Positions 1 to 5,264 are shown, counted from the stretch's first letter. The stretch is 5,472 nt of DNA from DAOUBP01 sp034432655 (GCA_034432655.1 DAOUBP010000081.1:1-5472), one strand, 5' to 3'. Numbers and translations: made by a program. The notes: generated by a model not told the origin, from the sequence alone.

Positions 1-135
1 GCGGCAGCACGACGCCGCTTCGGGATTGCAGCGATACGACGCCGCTTTTGGATTGCGGCGGCACGATGTCGCTTTCAGATTGCAGCGATACAACGCCGCT
101 TTTGGATTGCGGCAGCACGACGCCGCTTTTGAAGC
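1..135. repeat. Tandem array of five 27-bp units (forward orientation)
   Basis: Five consecutive 27-base units start at 1, 28, 55, 82 and 109; the last diverges after about base 130. Units 1, 3 and 5 begin GCGGCAGCAC or GCGGCGGCAC, whereas units 2 and 4 begin GCAGCGATAC, so a 54-bp higher-order period lies over the 27-bp one. All units share a core close to GACGCCGCTTTTGGATT. Several can fold on themselves, for example GCGGC at 1-5 with GCCGC at 14-18. The array continues to the window edge and may be longer. All three plus-strand frames stay open across it for a while (to 130, 162 and 185) simply because the unit contains no stop, so this is not evidence of coding. No genes are seen here; a non-coding intergenic repeat is the best reading. 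Confidence 0.85.
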
Positions 136-145
136 CAAAGCGGCG
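121..145. terminator. Hairpin at the turning point of the repeat array
   Basis: CGCCGCTTT (121-129) pairs perfectly with AAAGCGGCG (137-145) around a 7-nt loop, exactly where the units change orientation. The overlapping palindrome at 140-157 (GCGGCGAC-CC-GTCGCCGC) is an alternative fold. The site lies 40-60 nt past the stop of the minus-strand aconitase X operon, so one or both hairpins could end that transcript. No convincing T run follows on either strand, so the terminator role is inference. Confidence 0.35.
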
Positions 146-205
146 ACCCGTCGCCGCAATCTAAAGCGACCCGTCGCCGCAATCTAAAGCGACCCGTCGC
201 CGCAA
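137..205. repeat. Three inverted-orientation copies of the same repeat
   Basis: Units start at 137, 163 and 186. Their shared core is AAAGCGACCCGTCGCCGCAA; the first has an extra GCG (26 bp against 23 bp). Reverse-complemented they read GATTGCGGCGACGGGTCGC, recognisably the same family as the 27-bp units at 1-135 but 4 bp shorter in the middle. Each contains the small palindrome GCGAC-CC-GTCGC. In the first this grows to a perfect 8-bp arm on each side (140-147 with 150-157). The third unit overlaps the last codons of the aconitase X small subunit. Confidence 0.8.
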
Positions 206-630
206 GCCACAGCGGAACGTACCACGATGGTGCCATCCGGCCGGATATGCGCGCGTTCTCCTGTTCGTAGCGTCGCGAAATCGGCCGGCGCCAGCGCGAT
301 CACCGGCACAGGTCGGCCGTACATCTCATCCGCGACGATGGAACCCAACGCCAGAAAAGGGTCTGTGCCGGCCACCAGGATGGCGGCCGGTGCTGTGCCT
401 GCGCGCACCGCCTCCAGCAGCACCGCGGTGGTGGTGCTGGAGCCACGGGTGAACGGGATGGCCAGCACCCGGCCCGCGGCCACCTGTCCGGACAGCGGAT
501 GCCGACGATCAATGATTTCTCCCGTCCCGTAGTCGTAGCCGCCCCACAAGCTCAGCGGTTCCGCGCTGACCAACAGTTCGCCCGCGGCCTCGCCGGCCAC
601 CAACGGCCGGCCTAGGATCAAACGTTCCAT
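184..630 (-). CDS. Aconitase X small subunit (swivel domain, DUF126 family)
   Basis: This 148-residue protein matches the swivel-domain half of aconitase X (AcnX), a [Fe-S]-dependent hydro-lyase family. Visible family motifs are PLSLWGG (25-31), TGEIID..HPLSG (36-48), the RGSSTTT loop (62-68) in the region thought to contribute an active-site serine, and GSIVADEMYG (96-105). Known members act as cis-3-hydroxy-L-proline dehydratase (bacteria) or phosphomevalonate dehydratase (archaea, split subunits); the sequence alone does not fix the substrate. The ATG at 628-630 was chosen because it begins MERLILGRPLV, the usual family start, and lies within the last codons of the upstream large-subunit gene (13-nt overlap), implying translational coupling. 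The last six residues and the TAG stop come from the neighbouring repeat unit, so the tail is probably not ancestral. Cytosolic; no signal peptide. Confidence 0.9.
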   Translation of the reverse strand: MERLILGRPLVAGEAAGELLVSAEPLSLWGGYDYGTGEIIDRRHPLSGQVAAGRVLAIPFTRGSSTTTAVLLEAVRAGTAPAAILVAGTDPFLALGSIVADEMYGRPVPVIALAPADFATLRTGERAHIRPDGTIVVRSAVACGDGSL

Positions 631-1892
631 CGGCTCTCGTCCTGGATCACCCGGCCGGCCACTGCCGAGCGCACACACTCTTCCAGCGTGCCGAACACGA
701 CCGCCACTTTGAGCATCCCCGGAGCGTAGTAGGCGTATTTGGCCGAGTTGGTCATGATCACCTTCACCTCCGGAGGCAACATCGGGCTGGTCAGGATGCA
801 GGTATCGACAGTCAGGCTGCCCCCGAATGCGCGCAGTGGCGCCAGCAGGCCGGCGCGTTCGGCCAGCGCCGCGACCCCGCGCGCGGTGGTGACCAGGAAG
901 CGCACGGCAGGGTGACAGCGTTGCCCGGACAACAAAGGCGCCAGCCGGCGGAACTCGTCCAGCGAGAAGTGCGGGCTGCCCAGCACCACCAGATCGAGCC
1001 GGCCCTCACCTGCCGTGCTGAGCTCGCGCCGCGCTGCGGCCAGCCGCGCCAGGTCCACATGGACGATGGGGCCGGCCGGCCGCCCGTGGAACGCGGCCTC
1101 CAACGTGGGTGCCTCCGGCGTGATACCGACCAGGTGATACAGCGCTACTGCGCCCGACGAGGCCGCAGCCGCGCCCAACGCTTTGAGCTGGTCCTCGGTG
1201 GGGGTCACCTCCAGACCCGTCACCACTGGGATGCGATCCCCCGCCAGCTTGCCCAGCAGGTGGCCCAACACCGGGTAGAAGTCATCGGCGGCCTGGAGCG
1301 CCGGCGGGATGCCGTGCAGCTGCACCCACAACTGGCCCGCCCGGTTCTCGCTCAGGTGCAGGCCCACGGCCGGCACGCGGCCGGTGATCGCCGCACAGAT
1401 ATCCAACAGGTCCGGGTAGCGTTCCGTACGGGCGCCCAGCACCGAGTTGGCGAAGACGATGGCACTGGACTCGCCCCAGGCGATCTGCTGGCCGAATTGT
1501 GGCCGGGGTTCCGTCTGATAGGGCGCGCAGGTGAAGGTTGGGCGGCAGCCCATGGCCTGGTAGGCCAGCATCTGGCGGTGGGCCTTTGCAGCCCAGTCGG
1601 GCGGCACAGGCCATGCGCGCCAGCCCTGTTCATCCACCCCGCTGACGTTCAACGTGGTGGGCACCACCACACGCGCGCCCTGTTCCGCCAGCCGCTCGGC
1701 GAACGCCAGGGTGGCCTCGCCCATGTAGAGCGCGCTGTCAATGTGGGCCATGGTGATGTCCAGCAGCCGCGTTGCGTGCTGCACCTGGGCCATGCGCACG
1801 ATGATGGCCATGGCCATGCGCACGCCCGGCCCGCGCTCTCCTGCCAGCAGGCCCCGGTCGTAATCGGTCAACTTCAGGGTTGTGTCTGTCAT
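618..1892 (-). CDS. Aconitase X large (catalytic) subunit
   Basis: This 424-residue protein has the conserved AcnX catalytic-domain blocks: a G-C-R-P-T-F-T-C-A-P-Y stretch (115-125), GESSAIVFANSVLGART (140-156), GLHLSENRAG (177-186), GSPHFS (305-310), DTC (363-365) and TNSAKYAYYAPG (381-392). Cys122 and Cys365 sit in conserved blocks and are the best candidates for Fe-S ligands; Cys116, 166, 326 and 406 are also present. With the swivel subunit encoded next it should form a heterodimeric dehydratase. Whether it handles a hydroxyproline, a mevalonate phosphate or another hydroxyacid cannot be decided here. The start was set at the ATG at 1890-1892 (MTDTTLKL) because the 40 in-frame codons upstream look non-coding and a promoter -10 lies just before it. 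No Shine-Dalgarno precedes this ATG, which fits a leaderless message. Confidence 0.92.
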   Translation of the reverse strand: MTDTTLKLTDYDRGLLAGERGPGVRMAMAIIVRMAQVQHATRLLDITMAHIDSALYMGEATLAFAERLAEQGARVVVPTTLNVSGVDEQGWRAWPVPPDWAAKAHRQMLAYQAMGCRPTFTCAPYQTEPRPQFGQQIAWGESSAIVFANSVLGARTERYPDLLDICAAITGRVPAVGLHLSENRAGQLWVQLHGIPPALQAADDFYPVLGHLLGKLAGDRIPVVTGLEVTPTEDQLKALGAAAASSGAVALYHLVGITPEAPTLEAAFHGRPAGPIVHVDLARLAAARRELSTAGEGRLDLVVLGSPHFSLDEFRRLAPLLSGQRCHPAVRFLVTTARGVAALAERAGLLAPLRAFGGSLTVDTCILTSPMLPPEVKVIMTNSAKYAYYAPGMLKVAVVFGTLEECVRSAVAGRVIQDESRWNV

Positions 1893-1898
1893 GGCGCT

Positions 1899-1907
1899 AT
1901 TGTAACA
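1899..1907 (-). promoter_or_regulatory. Extended -10 promoter of the aconitase X operon
   Basis: Read on the minus strand the sequence is TG-T-TACAAT, an extended -10 (TGn plus a hexamer one base from TATAAT). It ends 6 nt before the ATG at 1892, so transcription would start at or within a base or two of the ATG. There is no good -35 at 17 bp (CGGCCC), which is usual for extended -10 promoters. The absence of a Shine-Dalgarno supports leaderless translation. Confidence 0.5.
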
Positions 1908-1975
1908 TGAGGCGGTCGGCCGGGCCGAAACGCGAGCGAAGCCGGGCGCGCAAAGGGCTGTCTGGGCCGGCCGGG

Positions 1976-1995
1976 AAGTGCGCTTGAGTGCACTT
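1976..1995. promoter_or_regulatory. Tandem 10-mers with inverted symmetry, possible operator
   Basis: AAGTGCGCTT (1976-1985) is followed immediately by GAGTGCACTT (1986-1995); 8 of 10 bases agree. The outer parts also form an inverted repeat (AAGTGC 1976-1981, GCACTT 1990-1995) followed by a short T run. It lies between the two divergent promoters, about 75 bp upstream of the predicted acnX start and about 100 bp upstream of the chaperonin -35. No plus-strand gene lies upstream to terminate, so an operator is likelier than a terminator. An exact second copy of AAGTGCGCTT is at 5375-5384. The rest of the 1911-2090 intergenic stretch shows nothing else I can name. Confidence 0.3.
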
Positions 1996-2092
1996 TTTAT
2001 CTTGACAGGCACCGCATCATGAACTTTGCGAAAATCACCGGATTACCGTACCGAGGCGCGGCGTCCGTCGTCCTGAGGGTCGCGGCATCGGT

Positions 2093-2121
2093 TTGCGTCC
2101 GATTTTGTTTGACTTTATACT
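2093..2121 (+). promoter_or_regulatory. Sigma70-type promoter of the chaperonin/propeller operon
   Basis: A -35 TTGCGT (2093-2098), a 17-bp spacer and a -10 TATACT (2116-2121) fit a housekeeping promoter well. Transcription would start near 2128, giving a leader of about 24 nt that just contains the ribosome binding site. The AT-rich stretch around it contrasts with the GC-rich surroundings. No CIRCE (HrcA) repeat is visible, so this is not controlled like a standard groEL operon. Confidence 0.6.
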
Positions 2122-2138
2122 TACCCAAGATTTTATCC

Positions 2139-2145
2139 GGTGGAG
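2139..2145 (+). promoter_or_regulatory. Ribosome binding site that selects the TTG start
   Basis: GGTGGAG ends 6 nt before the TTG at 2152. The alternative in-frame GTG at 2140 lies inside this site and has no Shine-Dalgarno of its own, so TTG 2152 is preferred. Confidence 0.6.
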
Positions 2146-2151
2146 CGACGG

Positions 2152-3798
2152 TTGAAAAAAGCGCAAGCAGCTTCTACATCATCCTGGTCAGCGCCCGGGG
2201 TCGTCTTTCAGCCTCAGGTGGGCCACGGGTTCAAACGCGGGATTGACGCGTTGGTATCCGCAATCCGCCCGACCCTGGGGCCATTGCCGCGCACGGTGGT
2301 GCTGCCGCGCGCCACCAGCGGTTCACCCGAAATCCTGGACAACGGCGCGGTGATCGCCCGTCGCATCCTGCAGCTGCCCGATCGTGACGCGGACGCCGGC
2401 GCGATGTTTCTCCGCCAGCTTCTGTGGCGTCAGTACGAGCGCGAGGGGGACGGCACTGCCACGGCTGCCGTTCTGTTCCAGGCCGTCTACGACCGCGGGC
2501 TGGCATATCTGGCTGCGGGCGGCAACGCCATGCGTCTGCGGTTTGGGCTGGAGGTGGCGGGCCGGATCGTCGCGGACGCGCTGGCGCGACAGGCTCTGCC
2601 CCTGGCCGGCCGCGCGATGCTGCAGCGGGTGGCGCTGGCCGTCTGCGGCGAGGAGGCGTTGTCCGACCGCCTGGGCGAGATTTTCGACATCATCGGCGAG
2701 TACGGCCAGCTTGAGGTCCGCACGGAGCGCGGCCGCGATCTCGAGCGGGAATACGTCGAGGGTGTCTATTGGCCGGGAGGAGTCCTCTCCTGGCTGATGG
2801 TGGATGACCAGCCCAAAGCCCGGGCCGAGCTGGAAAACCCGGCGATCTTCAACAGCGACCTGGCCTTCGAAGAGCCGGAGCAGGTGGCCTTTGTGCTGCG
2901 GGCTGCGGCCGAGGCAGGCCAGCGAGCCCTGGTGATCGTGGCCAATCGCATTGCCGACCGGGCCATGAGCCTGTTGCTGGCCAACAGCCGGGCCGGCGTG
3001 CTGCGCATCCTGGCGGTGAAGCGGCCAGGCGGCACCCTGGCCGAGGGCAGCGCGGCCCAAGAGGACCTGGCCTACCTGACCGGGGCGCGCGTTTTTCCGG
3101 CCCAGGCCCAGGGAGAGCTGCCGCGCCTGACCGCGGCCGATTTCGGCCGGGCGCGCACCGCCTGGGCTACCCGTGACTATTTCGGCATTGTGGGTGGCCG
3201 CGGGGATCCCCGAGCGTTGCGCGCCCATATTGCTCATCTGCGCGCTGCCTATGCGCGGGCAGCCGAACCCGAAGACCGCAAGCGCCTGCGGGAGCGGATC
3301 GGCAGGCTGATGGGGGGCTCCGCCATCTTGTGGCTGGCGGCGGCTACCGAATCGGAGGTCAATTTCCGCAAAGCGCTGGCCGAGCGGACGGCCGAGGCAA
3401 TTCGGGGCGCAATGATCGAGGGGGTGGTGCCCGGGGGCGGCACTGCCTTGCTGGCGTGTCGGCCGTCGCTGGCCGCCGCGTCGGCGGCTGAACCCGATCC
3501 CGACGTGCGCGCTGCGTTGCGCATGGCCGCCGATGCCCTGGCCGAGCCGCTACAGACCCTGGCGCGCAACGCGGGCTATGAGCCGGCGGAGGTGTTGGCC
3601 CGGCTGGCCGCCGCAGGCCCGGGACATGGTTTCGACGTGTTACGCGGCCGCGTGGTGGACATGGCCGAGGCTGGCGTGCTCGATTCTGTTGCAGCCCTGC
3701 GGGGGGCCGCCTGGCGCGCCATCACCGGCGCCGGCCTGGCGCTTACTACCGATGTGCTGGTGCACCATCGGCATCCCGTCCAGGAATACAACCCATGA
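2152..3798 (+). CDS. Divergent GroEL-like (Cpn60) chaperonin, probably impaired in ATP hydrolysis
   Basis: This 548-residue protein aligns with group I chaperonins along its length: TLGP (41-44), GDGTAT (99-104), an apical domain from about 200 to 385, ATESEV (398-403), EGVVPGGG (423-430) and AGVLD (507-511). Alignment by eye to E. coli GroEL keeps Asp87 (D100) and Asp495 (D511). It places Arg412 at the catalytic Asp398 and Asn64 at Asp52 (with D63 next to it), and the P-loop-like K34-G35 becomes L45-P46. Hydrophobic apical positions stay hydrophobic (Y199, Y203, F204 become V211, L215, M216). The N-terminus is about 11 residues longer than GroEL and the C-terminal GGM tail is missing; the protein ends in VQEYNP. 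The start is TTG 2152 on ribosome-binding-site grounds. The stop overlaps the propeller gene (ATGA), and no groES is adjacent. I infer a specialised paralogue, not the housekeeping chaperonin: perhaps a ring or single-ring scaffold that binds or holds one partner. It is cytosolic. Confidence 0.88.
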   Translation: MKKAQAASTSSWSAPGVVFQPQVGHGFKRGIDALVSAIRPTLGPLPRTVVLPRATSGSPEILDNGAVIARRILQLPDRDADAGAMFLRQLLWRQYEREGDGTATAAVLFQAVYDRGLAYLAAGGNAMRLRFGLEVAGRIVADALARQALPLAGRAMLQRVALAVCGEEALSDRLGEIFDIIGEYGQLEVRTERGRDLEREYVEGVYWPGGVLSWLMVDDQPKARAELENPAIFNSDLAFEEPEQVAFVLRAAAEAGQRALVIVANRIADRAMSLLLANSRAGVLRILAVKRPGGTLAEGSAAQEDLAYLTGARVFPAQAQGELPRLTAADFGRARTAWATRDYFGIVGGRGDPRALRAHIAHLRAAYARAAEPEDRKRLRERIGRLMGGSAILWLAAATESEVNFRKALAERTAEAIRGAMIEGVVPGGGTALLACRPSLAAASAAEPDPDVRAALRMAADALAEPLQTLARNAGYEPAEVLARLAAAGPGHGFDVLRGRVVDMAEAGVLDSVAALRGAAWRAITGAGLALTTDVLVHHRHPVQEYNP

Positions 3799-4718
3799 AC
3801 GTGTCTGAGGATTATGTCTATGCTTTGGCGGCGTCATCGGCCGTGGCGGGCGATGGTTTGTGTTTTGCGGCCTGTCAGTCCGGTTTGTATCGTTCGGCCG
3901 ACGGTGGCCTGAGCTGGGAGCCGGCCTATACCCGGTTGGGCCTGCAAAGCCCGCCGGCCACCCTGGCGGTTGCGCTTGTGCCCGCGTTCCCGCGGGACGG
4001 CACGGTTTTCGCCGGTGTGGCCGGTGGTGTGTTGCGCTCAGCCGACCGCGGGACCACCTGGGAGGTGATCCCGCTGCCCGCGCCGCCGCCGACCGTCAGC
4101 TGTCTGGTGGTATCGCCCGCTTACGAGGAGGACGGCCAGGTATTTGCCGGCACTCTGGAGGATGGTGTCTTCCGTTCTCCTGATCGAGGGCGGAGCTGGC
4201 ACGCCTGGAACTTCGGCCTGCTGGACCTGCGGTGCCTGGCGCTGGCCGCTTCCCCGGGGTTTGCCGCGGACGAGACGCTATTTGCGGGCACCGAGACCGG
4301 CCTTTACCGGAGCATTAACGGCGGCCGGGCCTGGCGTGAGGTGGAGCCGCTAGCCGAGGTTGCGCCGATCCTGAGCCTGGCCCTGGCGGCCGGGCGCGAC
4401 CTCGTCATCCTGGCGGGCACCGATGGGTCCGGGTTGTGGCGCTCGACCGATGGTGGCCGTTCGTGGGAGATAGTGGGGGGTGAGGTGCTGACCGGGGCGA
4501 TCAACGGGGTGCTGTTGGGCCCGCACTACCCGGAGCAGCCGGACATCTTGGCCCTGTGCGATGACACGGCCTGGCTCTCGCGCGATGACGGCTGCACCTG
4601 GCAGCAGGTGCTAGGGGAGGGGATCAGCGCGATCGCGGCGCCGGAAGGCCTTTCCCCGGGGGCGGCCGTGTTGGTCGGCGACCTGGCCGGCCGGGTGGTG
4701 CGCAACCGTTTGCCTTGA
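3795..4718 (+). CDS. Asp-box (BNR-like) beta-propeller protein, cytosolic
   Basis: This 307-residue protein is built of repeats of about 45 residues. Six Asp boxes are visible: SADGGLSW (34-41), SADRGTTW (82-89), SPDRGRSW (128-135), SINGGRAW (173-180), STDGGRSW (217-224) and SRDDGCTW (262-269). Most are preceded by a strand like VFAGT..GVFRS. Residues 277-307 look like a seventh repeat without an Asp box, so a seven-bladed propeller is likely, possibly closed by the N-terminal strand. The family resembles sialidase/YCF48/BNR folds, but no catalytic sialidase set is seen, so a binding or scaffold role is more likely. There is no signal peptide or membrane segment, although many Asp-box proteins are exported. 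The ATG at 3795 overlaps the chaperonin stop by 4 nt and has AGGA (3782-3785) 9 nt upstream, implying coupled translation and a shared function. No enzyme function can be assigned. Confidence 0.85.
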   Translation: MNVSEDYVYALAASSAVAGDGLCFAACQSGLYRSADGGLSWEPAYTRLGLQSPPATLAVALVPAFPRDGTVFAGVAGGVLRSADRGTTWEVIPLPAPPPTVSCLVVSPAYEEDGQVFAGTLEDGVFRSPDRGRSWHAWNFGLLDLRCLALAASPGFAADETLFAGTETGLYRSINGGRAWREVEPLAEVAPILSLALAAGRDLVILAGTDGSGLWRSTDGGRSWEIVGGEVLTGAINGVLLGPHYPEQPDILALCDDTAWLSRDDGCTWQQVLGEGISAIAAPEGLSPGAAVLVGDLAGRVVRNRLP

Positions 4719-4723
4719 AGATG

Positions 4724-4764
4724 GCCGCAGCCCAGCGGGGGGCCTTCGGCTTCCGGGCTGCGGC
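4724..4764. terminator. GC-rich hairpin between convergent genes
   Basis: GCCGCAGCCC (4724-4733) pairs perfectly over 10 bp with GGGCTGCGGC (4755-4764) around a 21-nt loop that has a small inner stem (GCC-TTC-GGC, 4742-4750). It sits just after the propeller stop (4718) and just before the haem-protein stop on the other strand (4775), the usual place for a bidirectional terminator. No T run follows in either direction, so termination may be weak or Rho-assisted. Confidence 0.5.
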
Positions 4765-4798
4765 GCCCAGAAGTTCAGTCCAGGCTGCGCCGCAGCCC
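4755..4798. repeat. Alternative 12-bp inverted repeat sharing an arm with the terminator hairpin
   Basis: GGGCTGCGGCGC (4755-4766) is the exact reverse complement of GCGCCGCAGCCC (4787-4798), which lies in the last codons of the haem-protein gene. Because 4755-4764 can also pair with 4724-4733, the two folds exclude each other. The arm at 4783-4797 is itself a palindrome (GGCTGCG-C-CGCAGCC). Confidence 0.5.
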
Positions 4799-5203
4799 GG
4801 CGATGAGCGCCGCTTGCTCTTCCGCGGAGAGTCGCGCCTCGGGATGGAGGGGCAGGTAAAAGCGTGGCGGCATTTTGCCCTCCTGGATCTGCCGGATCAC
4901 CTTGTCCGTGCGCACGCTGTAATCGCCCCAGTTGGAAAAATTCATGTTCTCGCGGCCCTCATTCACATCGCGTTGCACCAGCCAGGAGACGGGCGCGATG
5001 TGGCTGTACCACGGCCAGACGGTCTCGTTGCTGTGACAGTCGAAGCAGGCGCGTTGGGCCAGGGCACGGGTCTGGGGTGAGTCCCAGTTCGGCTCCTGGA
5101 CGATGGGCGGGTTGGTGTGTTCCCGGCCGTAGGGTACCAGCTGGATCAGGCCGAAGAGGACCAGGCCTGCGAGCACGACGATGCCGAGGGTCTTTTTGAG
5201 CAT
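4775..5203 (-). CDS. Membrane-anchored haem-binding (CxxCH) domain protein
   Basis: This 142-residue protein matches the small Haem_bd-domain family. It has an N-terminal hydrophobic segment (about 6-23, after MLKK) that probably serves as an uncleaved anchor. A single CFDCH motif (53-57) follows for covalent haem c attachment, then the typical WPWYSHIAPVSWLV block (63-76), a NFSNW stretch (88-92), KMPPRFYLPLHPEARLS (110-126) and a C-terminal helix. Met111 in KMPP is a plausible second axial ligand; Met87 is the alternative. The domain should face the extracytoplasmic side, where c-type haem is attached. The redox partner is unknown and no cytochrome or oxidase gene is adjacent. The ATG at 5201-5203 has AGGAG (complement of 5211-5215) 7 nt upstream. 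The gene is convergent with the propeller gene and has its own promoter, so it is probably functionally independent of it. Confidence 0.88.
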   Translation of the reverse strand: MLKKTLGIVVLAGLVLFGLIQLVPYGREHTNPPIVQEPNWDSPQTRALAQRACFDCHSNETVWPWYSHIAPVSWLVQRDVNEGRENMNFSNWGDYSVRTDKVIRQIQEGKMPPRFYLPLHPEARLSAEEQAALIAGLRRSLD

Positions 5204-5264
5204 CCGGTTTCTCCTGTAGCGAAGCTTGTGCGGTCGGCCTGGCAGCGCCGGTCACTCTTGCGCA

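Noticed and set aside
1..132. Nine-residue repeat protein (AAARRRFGI-like) read through the 27-bp array
   Set aside because: All three plus frames are open because the unit has no stop, the predicted peptide is low complexity, and the inverted copies at 137-205 point to a non-coding repeat.
1..205. CRISPR array
   Set aside because: Units are directly adjacent and diverged, with no unique spacers of even length.
912..1910. Long plus-strand ORF antisense to aconitase X (332 residues)
   Set aside because: A GC-rich shadow rich in Arg/Gln/His/Gly with no domain; the minus strand has a full conserved enzyme.
1976..2000. CIRCE (HrcA) element upstream of the GroEL-like gene
   Set aside because: GAGTGC at 1986 matches part of the right CIRCE half, but the left half TTAGCACTC and the 9-bp spacing are absent.
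1893..2012. 40-residue N-terminal extension of the aconitase X large subunit
   Set aside because: The extension covers the predicted promoter, does not resemble the family, and the protein aligns from MTDTT onward.
2002..2030. TTGACA at 2002-2007 as a promoter -35
   Set aside because: At 17-18 bp spacing the -10 position reads TTTGCG or TTGCGA; the promoter at 2093-2121 is far better.
2019..2246. 75-residue plus-strand ORF beginning MNFAKITG
   Set aside because: It spans the promoter and ribosome binding site of the chaperonin gene and overlaps its start in another frame, with no recognisable family or good ribosome binding site.
2323..3237. Long minus-strand ORF antisense to the chaperonin (304 residues)
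   Set aside because: Same reason: composition-driven open frame opposite a clear conserved gene.
4715..5080. Plus-strand ORF of 121 residues after the propeller gene
   Set aside because: It lies opposite the haem-binding gene, whose CxxCH and family motifs are unmistakable.
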